Shown here in pieces: positions 1 to 12,471 of a stretch of DNA of 64,000 nucleotides; positions within the stretch are counted from its first letter, which is position 1; each line of letters begins with the position of its first letter. Both the position numbers and the translations under genes were made by a program. The notes beneath the pieces are model-generated. The model ran no database searches. It saw nothing but the letters and a program-made list of their open reading frames with translations, and was not told where the DNA came from. Source of the DNA: Gavia stellata (taxonomy: Eukaryota; Chordata; Aves; Gaviiformes; Gaviidae); contig NC_082595.1 in assembly GCF_030936135.1 (NCBI RefSeq), positions 17,993,930-18,057,929 on the forward strand. Reading direction: 5' to 3'.

Positions 1-3000
1 ATTTAAACCTCTTTAGAATGTAAGGATTGCCACATGTTCCTCAAGTCCACTGTCCTGTCACCAAGAGTGGCAAGCCACACGTGCAAAAGCAGAGCATGTG
101 TATGGTAATAGTTCCCCTGTTGTATCTTTCCATCCCAGCATCACAGTTTAAAGACTTCCTGAGCCAGAGGTTGTAACCCAACCTTTGTGTTGAATAGCCA
201 CTAAAAGTGCAGTTTCCAGGCAGTGTAAAAAGAAAAAAGCATAAGTAAGAATCACACCAGCCATCTTTCAAGCAATATGGTATGTCCAGAAACCTGCAAG
301 GTGATGGTGAAGGATGCCTGGAGTGGTGTTTGTTCATTCCTACTTGTAATCTGCAGTGAAGACACAGCATAAATATAATGGCAGCTACTGCTATTCCCCA
401 GGTTCTGGAAGGAGAACATCTCACTTTCAGTTTATCATAGGCTGAAGGTGTGTCACAGACTCCCCGCAACAAATTCAAAACTCATTCTTTGAGGAATTCC
501 AGCAATTCAAATATGGGTGGGTGTGTGGGTGTAGGTGTGTGTATGTAAGGGTACCTTTCTTCCCTGAGTAACATATGTAATCTTTTTATTCAGAATTAGT
601 TGTATTAATGCTGAAGGGGGACATTTTTTCAAGCTGCTGTAAATATGCAACATTTACTAGTTGCCAGTCAGAAACATATGTTGTTTAGAGATAATGATGT
701 AAAGTATTTATAGGAATGAGCCCAATTTATAGATAGTGAATAGAAGCACATATAAAGGAAAAGCAGTCTCAAAGGATGTTTTGTGTCCTTTGGAAAACCC
801 TCAGCCCTAAGCACTATATTTTCCCAATAGAGTGTACAATGAAAACCACTACATCCAGGACCTGAACCTCTGTACCCTCATAGATCACTCAGATAATGGT
901 CTGTAGAATTAGGTGTTGTTACTTTCAGGCCCAGTGAATATTTAATGATTTATGCAAAGTGCAGCCTCTCCATACATGTAGAGACATACAGGCATGTTCA
1001 TATGTCTAAATGAACATATAGAGAGATGAGCACATAGTAATAGTCAGTAACCCATTATTAATGGCCAGGATGTGAGTTCAAGATCCTGCTTTTAATCAAG
1101 CAGTTCTGTAATTTAAACACTTCGCAGGTGGGTATAAGACTTCAGCAGAACAGCGGTTAGGGATACCTCACCTGATCCAGCTGAAGATTACAAAGCCCCT
1201 TGGAACAGCGACTCGGTTTACTATCTGGATAGGAACTAACTGTCCTGTCCAAGAGCTCTGATCCCTCCCGTGAATATTACATCCAAAGAACAAAACAGAT
1301 TAGGTTTTGTTTTGTTATGTTTTTTAAACAAGCACTCTGTTCATAAGTGTCTGTGCAACATTTACATATGTCCAGTTTATCTAAAAAGCTCCTAAACAGA
1401 TCACCCGCTGCCATGGGCAGTATATCCCACCAGACACTGCTATTATGTACTATTACCATTTATGAACACTCGTTTTCTAAACTGAGTTGGAACTTTGATT
1501 TTGATTTGCTTTTGTTGGGGGAGGGGAGTGGAAGATGGTGAACAAGTGACTGAACAAGAAGAATGTAGAAGTTGTTAGTTAAAAAAATTTTGTTCTGTTC
1601 TTGCAGATACGTTTCTTCATCTACTCACTTTTTTGCATATGCATGTGTGTGTGTAACATAGGTTTCATTGCTTATATAAGTTTCTGGTTAATATACTTTA
1701 AAAGCTACATGAAGAACATCATCATTTGAATTATTTATCATTACAGATGCTTTTAAGGCACTTAACATCATGATATCTGGATGCACTTTTTATAGTTTGC
1801 ATTAGGTCATTAATAGCTAAAAAGAGAGAGAAAAAATCCACCATCCTGCTCTGCAGTACCCTGTAGCTGAAAGGCAAAGGAGATGTTTTTGGCCAGTCAG
1901 CTAAAAAAGCAGAAGCTTGTTGCTTCAGGTCAGCCCACACATAGTGGTACAATTGCAGCCCTTGAGCACACCAAAATATGCTCCAAAGTATTTCTTATAG
2001 AAGCTATTTGCAGTGACAGGCCTCTTTTCCAGAATGCCCTCCCTCCACATCCCAGATGGTCCTACAGATCTTAGCATTTTATATGAGTAGAGGCTACATA
2101 ATCAAGATAACTGAATCCCATTCCTTGGCCATCAAATTAATGGGAATAGTAGAGCTCCCAATAGTTGTGTCTCTGTTCTTGTGAGACCTATTGCCCAGCT
2201 CCAGGCTGTGAGTAGAATGTGTGGGTGTTATGGGTGGAATATGGAACGGGCTTTCTGCATGATGTTATCTTCTGGTATTGGATCGAGAGTTATTTTAGCT
2301 ATATTTCACTGAGACCTCAGCTAAGTTGAATTATTTTGTATCTATCTGCTTCAGGCTAAGAGGATGTATAGAGGCAATTACTGCAGACTAGTTGATGCAC
2401 AATAACCTGTTAGCTATGTTACTTTGTTCATACATCTAAACCATTAAACAACTCTAATAGGAAGGAAGATAACCTGAGGTAATTCTCAACTGCCATCAGC
2501 TAAAAATAAAAACACAAGTGTCTTCAACGGCTTGACTGCTGTGCTCTTGTATGTTACGCTAGAGCAATGTGTCCATGTGTCTAAACCATAAGCAAGATTT
2601 TCTTAACCAATCAGTCTTTCAGGGGCAAGCAGAGCAGGGTTCAAATTCCACATCTTCTCGTGCAAAATGCATGTGTTCCCTTCTCCTATCTGGTTCTGAA
2701 ATTTGGCAACAGACCTTCAAAGCCACTGCTGAGCAGACTCTGTTTTTCAAAGCATCAGGTGTCAGACTGTTCAATACAGCATTTTCCCTATATCTCTCTC
2801 ATCTTATATACTGTACTTATTATTCACATCATGGAGCTTCCCCTGCAACATGCTGGACTTGCTGCTGCTTTTGGTGCTGTATTTAACTCATGTTTGGGGT
2901 TTTTTTTAACTTTTTTTTTTTTTTAAAAAAAGCTTTTACTAGTTTTATCTTGTAGACAACCTTGTCAATCCTGCTCACTATTCAGGAAAGAATAGAGTAT

Positions 3001-3097
3001 TTCCCATTATTAAACCACAGCAGAGCGTTAGCCCAGCTAGACTGAATAAGCTTGTAAAAAAATCACACTTTTTGTATTGTTTCAGAAAATAAAAATA
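1..3097. other. Intergenic, nothing coding recognised
   Basis: AT-rich sequence with stops in all frames. The only structure seen is the TG-rich repeat at 515-546 and a T14/A7 run at 2911-2931 just before the decayed CR1. A 145-residue open frame on the minus strand (41-478) has no recognisable domain. Confidence 0.6.
515..546 (+). repeat. Imperfect TG/GGTG simple repeat
   Basis: A short run of GTGGGTGTGTG-type units, about 32 bases, alternating purine and pyrimidine. Confidence 0.8.
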
Positions 3098-3640
3098 CCA
3101 GAATAGCCATACTGAACCAGAACCTATCACTGGCCAATAGTACAAACTTGGGGAAAAATATAAGATCAGGGTAAGTCTACAGTGACACTTCCTTATTATA
3201 ACAGCCAAGATTTTAGCAATCACTAGTTTACAGATGTCCTGAGCCAGAGATTGTACCTGCATCTTCACACTTCATAGCCCTCAGTGGACTTGTCTTCCAT
3301 GAATATGTCTATTTTTTTCTGAACTCACTTATACTTTGGAGCCATGCAACAATCTGAAGTAGCAAATTTTTCAGTTTCATTTTATGAAAAATACTCTCCT
3401 TTTCATTTCTTAATTTAAAAACATCCACCTGATTCTTTCACTTGTACTCTACTTCCTTTACACTATTAGAAAATGTATAGTGCTTTATCAAATTCCTCTT
3501 TTACTATCTCTTCTACAAGCTGAAAAACCTACTGTGTTTAACCTTTCTTCACACAGAAGCCTCTATTCTAGCTTCTTTTTTACTACAACTCAGCTGACTT
3601 TTCCTTAGACTACACCCGGACTTGATACAGCATCTTTACC
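3098..3640 (-). mobile_element. Ancient CR1 LINE remnant
   Basis: Read on the plus strand, this stretch follows the complement of an old amniote CR1 3' region in order: the CAGTGGCCAAT segment (near 3130), the segment TCCATGAATATGTCTA (3296-3311) before a TTTTTTCTGAAC tract, a run matching the ACTTCCTTTT...TTTTAAA part (3390-3420), and CAAGCTGAAAA (3518-3528) followed by decayed CTCCTCA and GAAGCC words. The order is kept over 500 bases, so a chance match is unlikely, but identity is low and the edges are soft. Confidence 0.72.
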
Positions 3641-6079
3641 TCACTACTGTCAAGGTTGGAGACCAAATTTAGTTCTCCCATTATTCAAGAAACTTGACAG
3701 GTGGATGTAAGACAAATGTCTCAGGCCTTATAATTCGATGAGAAAGCCTCAAAGAAGAAAAACACAAATATGTTTATAACATCTTGGCTAAGTGTGCTAT
3801 GTTCCACTGCAGCAGTTGGTTTGCACGAAAAAGAAAGAAACTTCTGCCAGTGGTTCCAGATTTTATTCCTTGAGATAACGTAGTGAAGTCCTTTTTTTAA
3901 TGTAGAAATGCCTTGTTCAAAGACAGGCTTAAAATTAGCATGGAGTTCTTTCTCAAAATTGCAGACAAAGATTCCATGATAGCATAAATTGAAAGGACTA
4001 AAAGAAAAAACTGCCTTGCAATCAGTGCTCTTCTACCGTGTTGTAGAGCCACAGCTGAAGTACCTGTGGTGTAAATAAACTTAATTGGAAGATAATAATT
4101 ACAATGAGGTAAGGCATTGGCATACATCTCCAGCTCTGTGCCAGAGGAGGAAGAGCTGCCATACATATTCTTGTGCAAGGGTATCTGATGAAGAAGCAAA
4201 AATACTGAATTCTCTGATTTGTCAATATCTTTGTTCACCTTCAGACATCAAATCAGGACACCACATTCCAGGAGTGACTCAGCTGTGGTCAAATGCAGAC
4301 AGAAAGTATTTATGTAATTAGCCCCTCCTGATAACCTCTATTAGGTAATTTAAGGAGTTAATATCCTTATGTGTTAGTACTGATGAAGCAACTATTTCAG
4401 GAGCATCCTATATGATTACATCATGTAGTCCTTGTAAATGGATATTTTCTCCAAACACCAACAAAAACATTTGAAAACATTTGTGTTTTCCTGTATTACT
4501 GGAAATTTTTTCCATCTATTGAAATATGTCACTTTTTGCTAGTCAGCTCTAGCAAATTGACAAGGTAAGCCAAAGTGTATAAAGTACCACACTTGATCAA
4601 CAGAGTTAAATTAAGTATTTTAGGAAAAAAATAAATTCTAACAATGCATCAATCCATGATGAAATTGTCAATATTAATGTAGAAAAGGTTAGTGTGCAAT
4701 AAACACTATATTCTGTTTAGGAAAACAGAATATGGATTTATGTCATAGGAGACTTTGACATGAGGGCGGAGGATGTATTTTTTCCCAGATCCAAATTGTG
4801 CAAAATTAACAGATTGAAGACAGAATATGAGTACTTCAAAACTTGGAAACTTAGCATAATGCAGCAATCCAACAGAGAAAAGGCAAACTTTAGGCTCAAG
4901 AGCATTGCCAGATAAAGCTCTACCAGGTAGGAAGAGAAGGAGAAAAACTGACACCAACCAAAGTGTGATTTCTTTCTTTTCAATTTAAAATTAGTACAGA
5001 ATATCTCTCTATTCTAGGCAGCTTGGGCATTTATCCTGCTGCCTATGAAATCATGTTAAATCTTTTGCAGTTGGCATCCAATGCGCTAAACCTTGGTGCT
5101 GAGTCTTCAAACAAAATTAAAAGCCAGGGAAATGTCATTCCATCTGAGTCTCTTAAAATCGAAAAAATTTGCATTTCCTTGCTGAAAGTAAAGTTTCAGT
5201 AGAACCAGAGAAGTTGTTGAAGAGTGGCACCTTTAACACCTATGGTGCCTGTGTTGAGAGTATCCAGATGCAGCAGCAACACTGGAGGAAACTTAGAAGT
5301 AATTTTTTAAGTATGCCCTAAGAGGAAAAAACAGATATAACTGCTCACCGAATAAAAGGTAACTATTTTTGAAGAAACCTCACTGTGAGGTCATGGAGAC
5401 AGTCCAAGTCTGGAAAGTTTATATCCATAAAAGCCAAGTCAGATAAAGCAAGGGATATGCATTTCCTACTTCTAGTTACAAGCTGTCAGCTTGCATGTTG
5501 CAGAAAACAACAAACTATTGTATGGATATGCAACTGGCAGGTTTTATGCTGCATTTTGGCTAAAGTTTAACTCATAGAGGATCCATTTTGCAATAAAGCC
5601 TACTTAGTAATTTGTGAGTCATTACCAAATTATTCAAACACAAAATACAGGAAGTTGTGGAGACTGGAAAAAAGAGGAACAGTCAGAAAAGAAGCCGGTG
5701 AAGTCCTTCTTCACCATCAACACTTCAAAAGCATCATCTTTGTCATGAGACTTTAAGCAATAGAGTTATCCCAAACCACAGAGAATGTAGCCAGTGGAGG
5801 AATAGTGTAAATAGAGAAGACAAAACAGAGCACAGCTGTACATCAGTCATAACCATGAAAATGGCTGCAAGAAAGGAGAAACTATGAGTAAGGAGAAAAT
5901 TCTTAAGAACTTAGAGGTGGGACAGGCCTGATAACGATACTGCACATCATTACTTTAGCAGGAAATCCATCTGCCTCTCTTTTCTGGTGACAGCTCTGAC
6001 TTCTGAGTCATGGATGAATCCTGGCCCCACCCTCAATGTTATTTCTAAAATTATCTTATGCCATTGAAATATTTTATAT
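3641..6079. other. Intergenic, nothing recognised
   Basis: Low-complexity-free AT-rich sequence between two old CR1 fragments. Short open frames are under 115 codons and look random. Confidence 0.6.
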
Positions 6080-6205
6080 CTCAAGCAGGAGTTACAGAAT
6101 TTATACAGAATTTAACTAGTGAACCATGTGGCTTGTGTTGTGCAAAGTCAAGTCAGATGGACCTAGCAATAATCCCTTCCAGCTTTAATATCTTCAAGTC
6201 TGCAT
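6080..6205 (+). mobile_element. Ancient CR1 LINE, 3' terminal fragment
   Basis: The stretch GTGGCTTGTGTTGTGC (near 6128-6143), then a GTCAAGTCAGATGGACC and CCCTTCCAGCTTTAATATCTTC run, matches the last 80 bases of old amniote CR1 3' UTRs. The terminal 8-bp repeats are eroded. Confidence 0.65.
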
Positions 6206-7084
6206 AGGTCAGCTTCTCCAACAGCCTTATCTTAAAATAGGAAAGAGAAGTTGATTTTATGTTAGACGATGGCTGAGATCCAGACCCAGTCTCCTGAAGT
6301 ACTGATTCCACAGGAATCCAAGATATACAGTCCCACAGGATTGGAGAAAACTATCAGCTTGTTGTATGGACCACTGAATCTTAAAAGAACTTATGCAGTG
6401 CACCTGCAGGTTCAGATTTTACACTTCACGCACTGAGTGCTTAGTTTTCTCATCTTAAATTGTCTTTACACTTCATAGGGAGTGGGGAGGAGGGGTTGGA
6501 GGTTTTCACCTACTAAAGCCTGTAGGTGCCAGGGCTATCCATTCTATCAACTCCCTTCCCTTGATGCTATTAACAGCTTAAAAATGGCACTTTGATCTGT
6601 TTAGGTAATACCTGAACACAGGGAAGTTCAAATCACAGATATCTCTAATGGTAAATACAGATTGCCAGAGGGAAAAAGATAACTTCAAACTTAGTTTACA
6701 TGGGGCAAATGATTCTGCAATACATCCCTGGTCTTAAGGGAAAGCAGCAGGAAAGGACTTTGAAGGATGAAATTGCCTCTCCTGTTATCATCTATTGACA
6801 TTGTAGCTAGACAGTATAGACCAGGCTTGTGTATTTAAGAAATAAAGCCAGGTTGCTCAAAAGAGGACAACAGCATTATAAAGTGGTTGTATACACATCT
6901 CACATTTTCACTGAATTATAGGAAAAAAAACCCACAAATAAAGACACCTGAGGATATTAGATATTGTACTTTCCATGACCAAGCTTATATGACCACTCCT
7001 TTGTAGTATTTTTCAGTAGCCGACATGCTTTCCATTAACCTCTCTGTAATGATTTCGTAGTGCAAATATTCATGAGTCTGATGA

Positions 7085-7230
7085 AGGCATATATAGACTA
7101 ATGTCTCTTTAGCTGTACTATTTCTTTTCTAGACTATATAAATTTAGCTCCTTGTGTCTCATCCTTCAATCCTTGAATCATTTTTGTGCTTTTCTTTGTA
7201 TTTTTTCTGTCTTACTAGTAGTTCACTTAT
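7085..7230 (-). mobile_element. Ancient CR1 LINE fragment
   Basis: The plus-strand text contains TTTCTTTTCTAGACTATATAAATTTAGCTCC, a CTCATCCTTCAATCC word and AATCATTTTTGTGCTTTTCT in the same order as the complement of old CR1 ORF2 tails. Only about 140 bases are recognisable. Confidence 0.55.
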
Positions 7231-7419
7231 CACCACAGCAATCTTTTTCTTCTTTCTGCACTTCTTTCTTCCTGATAAGCCACCTAAGTCTCTGGGTCTC
7301 AATATGCTATTTGATCACTCAGGCATAACTTTGTCTTTTGCTGCCCTGCGAACATGCCTGAGCCCAGACCCACTGCAATCATCGCAAAAGCTCGGAGTTA
7401 GTAATTCATGACCATTTAA

Positions 7420-7447
7420 TCATCAGCTTCACTGTGGAAGCTGATGA
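7420..7447. repeat. Inverted repeat, 11-bp stem
   Basis: TCATCAGCTTC (7420-7430) pairs exactly with GAAGCTGATGA (7437-7447) across a 6-base loop. Confidence 0.9.
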
Positions 7448-7834
7448 CAGTGTTGACAATTAGTGTGAATTACAGTGGACACTTGCTTGGCAAAAAAAGA
7501 TATCTAGAAGATCTGAGAAAAAATTTTCAATCAACATGATTTGGGGACAAAAAAGCAGCATCTGAAAAACTGCAATGTGTCTAGCCGATGAGAACAAATA
7601 GATAAGCAAGACATAAATTCTCTTCCCACTCTAGAAAATATCTTCATCACTACAGCATCCAAAGGAAATACAATTTAATGAAGGACACGTTTGAATCATT
7701 GCAACAAAGCTTTCATATTTAGAAATATTGAAGCATCTTGTTCCTAGAGAGAACTGAAAAGGAAACACTACACTGCACCTGAATTAAAAATGCAATGAAG
7801 TTTTGGTCATGTGGAAAAAGTTCAGCATTTCACC

Positions 7835-7930
7835 TTTTTACAAATAGAGGAACACAAGAAGTATCAAAATTTAGTACAGGACTGAAGTCCTGATTTTTGC
7901 TCCAAGCTCTCCTGCCTTGACTAAAAGCCT
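7835..7930 (-). mobile_element. Possible MIR-type SINE fragment
   Basis: TTTTTACAAATAGAGGAACAC (near 7836-7856) and a later GAAGTCCTGATTTTTGCTCC, with GCTCTCCTGCC, follow the order of the MIR complement, but with low identity. Confidence 0.35.
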
Positions 7931-10900
7931 CCCAAGAACTCATTTCATAGAACAATTGCACAGGCATTAGATCAGCATGCCAGCGCTCCACTGGCCTAAA
8001 CTGAGAATCTATGACAGAGAAGGATTCTGAGAATTTGCTCTCATACTGGTAGTTCCTGGTAGATGCTCTGAACTTTTGATTAATACAGGGAAACATTCTT
8101 ATCAAAAAATAACACACAATGCAGTAAAGGCAACAACTTCTTGTAGAAAAAGGTTTTAAAACAAACTGAAGCTAATCTGTGAAACCTGCTACATCATGAA
8201 AACTCACAAAACCTAAGATGATATCGGCACTGAAGAAAGAACTGGATATTTACATAGGTAATTAGGACATCCATATGCTGATTTGATAGCCTACACAAGT
8301 TAAGAGACATAGAAACCTTTATGGCTTTGTTACCAGTTCTGAATATGGGATAATACTGTCCTGAAAGACAAGTTGTTTACAACTGTCCATCATTCAGACA
8401 CTTACAGTACTCACTGCAGAATCCTCTTTCACAGATAACAGTGTTAAATGGACTGCCAAAATGATCAGGCAATGGTCTTCCTCCATTCAGACAGAACATC
8501 TGTCTGGCATGCCTCTGAATGGGTATGTGAGGACCTTCTGAACAGGTAGCTTTGGATCACCTGTAGATTTACCTAACAGAGGACTGTAAAGGTCTGTTAA
8601 TGAAGACCAGACTAGCCAACTGTAGAGTCAGGTAGGTAGCACAGAGTGGCTATAAAAATTGCTGTGCTTTCCTGGCAATTCCTTACATCCACAGCTGCAC
8701 TCTTCCTTTTCTGGTACTGACTGGGACATTAAAGAGAAGACATCTAGAAACCATATATGATGAAGCCAGAGAAATGCCTTCAAATCAGGCACGCTGACTC
8801 CTGCTATGCTTTGCTGCAGTGCAGCATGGATCCACCCTGCTCTAGAGCAGTAGACTCACAAGATTTCTCCTGGCTGACACCTCTGTTTAATGGAGAAGTC
8901 TACTCATGTCTACTGAACAGGTGATTTAAAGCTTCCTGGAGGATCAGTGTAACCAACCCACTGGAAGCTGCTCCCTAGAGCTTTAACCTGCAGAGTCCTA
9001 CATCTCTCTGACAGCGACTCTCTGGAAGGATTCCTGCAGCTGTGAAGTACAGATACATAATTATCACTGTCAGGAAAACTGTTGTGAGTGCAGTCCTCTA
9101 AACACTACAGTGAAGTTCCCTTTTATTCCTCACTTAGGCACAGAACTCATTTTTGTGAAGTTCTCAAAAAGGCAAAAAGAAAAGGAGTAGCCAATGTTTC
9201 TGCTCTTCCATTGGGGCTCATCTTGTAAGGGCTGCACAGTTAAGACATTCAGTAGTCTGCAGTTTTAGGGCCCAAGATGTGCCTGGAGACTGCTGAATCC
9301 ACAGTTCACCAGACAGAAGATATTTCTGGTGGTGCTCAGACTAAATTTTCCTTACCTAGATGTTTCCTAGGTACCACCCAAACAGTGCCTTTCCCTCTTG
9401 CCTACCGCATACTGCAGCCTGTAGATCTGCTTTACAGGATTATTTCAGGGAAGGTAGAGAAAGCAAGAAAAGAAAGATATGGTAAAATTAGTTTAGTTTC
9501 GGGCAGGAGCAGCACATACTGCACATTGTATAGCACACTCATTCCTCCACAGAACTGCTTGTGAAGGACTAGCATAAGAAGCCAGATCATGCACGTTAGG
9601 ATATGTAGACAGAGAGATGAGAACATCCATTCAGATCAGCTCAGACAGTCCCTTAATTCACAGTGAGTGAATTCTAAAGCTCTGTGTCACCTACTGATAT
9701 TTTTTAAAAAGCTAAGAATCATTGTCCTTACCAGAAGCTCTTATTAAATCCGTTTAGGAAACAGGCTGTACCATTTTCAGTGCCCTGTGTTGCAAAAGGA
9801 ACTAGGCTGTAGCAGAAGCTGCCAAGTTAGACAAAATGAAATAGACTGGTTTTCATGATATTTAAAGAAGTGCATAGCAAACCGTCATAAAACCTGCTCT
9901 CTGTGTATATATATTGCCATACAAGGCACCAGCAGCCCATATTTTAAATAGCGCAGAAATTGGCCTATTTGTAATGTTTTTAATTTATCAGCTGTATTGC
10001 AGATTTTTTTTGTTGTTGTTGCCATGCAGCTGGGAAGTAATGTTGCTTAGTCCACAAGGAGCCAGAGATCATATAAGCTAAGAGGATTTACGTAGCAGAG
10101 TGGGTATATCTGAATGGTGGTGGTCCTTAAAGCTCTAGGGTCTTTTGCAGAGGACTCATGTAAAACCAAGCCTACCTTCTACAGAGAAGGAAAAAGTGTT
10201 TAGTCTGGTGCTTTTAACCTCCAGCTCTCCTCCTTTTCTCTGTCACTCAAGCAAATTAAAAGGGAATTAAAAATGGAGGTTCGAGAGGGACGATGGCTAA
10301 GGGAGAAGAAAAGAGTAGGAAAAAATCTGACACATTAAAAATTAACCTGCATGCTGGAAATAATTTTCCCTATAAAACATAATTGCAGCTTCTGCTGTTG
10401 CTCCAGTAAATGACATTTAAATATTTAACTGGAGTACTGGCATCACAATGCCTGCAGCATGTGCCATCCCCTGCCCAGGGGAGGCAGAGCAAAACTTGCA
10501 CAACTGAAGTAGCCCTGCTGCTCTCCACTCCATGGGGCTGCTTGGCTTTGCAACGCGCCCGCCTCTTCTGCTCATGGCAGCTCTACTAGCCCCAGGCAGC
10601 TGCATATAGTGGCTTAAATGCCATATGGATGAGGCAGGTGGTACCAGGTGCTTCTGCTGGTGCACTTTATTTTACCTCAGGTATAAGTAAAAGCCAGAGG
10701 GACACCAGCCCTTCAAAAGAGTGCCATGCTCTACTGCAGCCGGGAAAAGTCATGAATGTCTTGCACGTTGCATGATTAAAAAAATCCAACACAGATTTCA
10801 TGGCCACAAAAATGGGAATGAGGTCATTGATGATCAATAATCTGTTATTTTCTTGAAGAATTTGACACCCAGAAGTCTTGCTAAAATCAGTGTTAGAAAT

Positions 10901-10999
10901 AGCCACATGATACATTTAGAAAATCAGGCCATTAACCAGGTAACAGTCAGGCTCCCTGCAGAGACAGGATGGTTCCTTGGAGTATACTCAATAGCACTC

Positions 11000-11250
11000 T
11001 GCCTAGTCTGCTTTTTTAAATGGCCTATGTAACAGAGCCTCCATCACATCCCTTGGTAACTATCCCATAACCTAACAGCTCTCATTTCTTGCTGTTCTGT
11101 TCTAGTGTTCCTTCTTAATGTATTTATCCTCATCCTAGACTCTTGCACTCACTTTAAAATCTCTCCTTTGTGAGACTATTTGGGACCCCCACTTCCAGAT
11201 TCTCCAAGATTGCTTTTCCTACACTTGTTTAAAGATTAATTGTTTCCCTT
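11000..11250 (-). mobile_element. Ancient CR1 LINE fragment
   Basis: The words GCCTCCATCACATCCCTTGG (11037-11056), TCCCATAACCTAAC and CTCTCATT, then a T-rich TTCCTTCTTAAT, run colinear with the complement of the CR1 ORF2 C-terminus. Decay is heavy beyond 11150. Confidence 0.6.
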
Positions 11251-12028
11251 TGTTAGTGACCAGAAAGAGAGGCAGCATTGTTCTCTCCTCTGTGCTTTTG
11301 ACATCCAGAAGGGATCAGGGCTGTGCTACGCTTGGCTAAGGAACAGGCATGGACAAGTTACTTTATGCATTGTACGTTACTGTGGACATTACAACTGCAT
11401 CAGAACAGTGCCTACTCCATGCTTTTTCCAGGTAAGGGGTCCTACTCTCTGATTCTCAACTAACATCAAAGTTTGGTCTCTGTCCTCTTATTTATTGGTA
11501 GCAGACTTACCAACGCATCCCAAAGGAAGCATAGATACATGTAAAAAATGCAACTATTTGTAGGTAAGAAAATCTTCCGCCTGAGCAGACTTCAATCAGG
11601 GAACACAAAACAGCACACTCTAGCAATGTGATTTTCTACAGTGCTACATGGGTGATGGGGTCTGGAAAAAGGTGACTCGTCATTTGCTTTTCTTGGTTGG
11701 AACTGCTAAGACTTTACTGTGGTGGTTATGAACAGGGGTAATCATTTAGCTAAAACGTACCAGGCATTTGGGGCTTAAGACCCTATCTGTGGTTCTTGCT
11801 GATGGTTCCACTTACAGATCAGCGACTTCGGTATGGTGCTGCTCTTTGAGCACAAAGCTGCCACTGCCTTGTAGCTCCCTTACGCTTCTATGGAAGGTGA
11901 GTAATTTAGAAAGGGGGAAAAAAAAAAAAAAGGAGTACACTAGTAAAGCTGGAGGAAAAAGTTGGGGAGAGGAGGGAGTGTTGCAAACACTTTGGTCTAA
12001 ATCCCTGACTGAGTATGAGGAAATGAGC
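11251..12028. other. Intergenic, nothing recognised
   Basis: AT-rich sequence before the CR1 at 12 kb; it contains an A14 run at 11918-11931. Open frames here (for example 11768-12049) run into CR1 and are not protein-like. Confidence 0.6.
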
Positions 12029-12471
12029 GCATCCAAAGAAGAGCAATGAAGCTGGTGAAGGGTCTAGAGAACAAGTCTTATGAGGAGTGGCTGAGGGAAC
12101 TAGTGTTGTTTAGTCTGGAGAAAAGGAGGCTGAGGGAAGACCTTGTTGCTTTCTACAGCTACCTGAAAGGAGGTTGTAGCAAGGTGGCTGTCAGTCTCTC
12201 TTCCTGAGTAGTAAGTGATAAGACAAGATTAAATGGCCTCAAGTTGTGCCAGGGGATATTAGGAAAAATTTCTTCACTGGAAGAGTTATCAAGCATTGGA
12301 ACAGGCTGCCCAGGGAAGTGATTGAATCACCATCCCTGGAGGTATTTAAAAGACGTGTGGATGTGGTGCTTAGGGACATGGTTTAGTGGTGGACTTGGCA
12401 GTGCTAGGTTAACAGTTGTACTCTATGATCTTAAAGGTCTTTTCCAACCTAAATGATTCTGTGATTCTATG
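12029..12471 (+). mobile_element. CR1 LINE, 5'-truncated 3' end
   Basis: It is colinear with the 63-kb CR1 copy over the ORF2 tail and 3' UTR, from the CCAAAGAAGAGCAATGAAGC region to two terminal repeats, ATTCTGTG (12456-12463) and ATTCTATG (12464-12471). Its reading frame is interrupted by stops (for example near 12207) and small indels, so it is older than the 63-kb copy. A 14-base A run lies 100 bases upstream at 11918-11931. Confidence 0.93.

Larger units (their letters stand above)
6206..10999. other. Intergenic with decayed repeats only
   Basis: It holds the CR1 fragment at 7085-7230, the hairpin at 7420-7447 and a possible MIR near 7835-7930. The rest, including 7.9-11.0 kb, shows no gene or repeat I recognise. 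Confidence 0.6.

Noticed and set aside
41..478. 145-codon minus-strand frame
   Set aside because: No domain, no splice partners, Cys-rich random-looking composition in AT-rich intergenic DNA.
2569..2926. Overlapping 105- and 88-codon frames
   Set aside because: Two frames over the same stretch, running into a T-run; no protein-like features.
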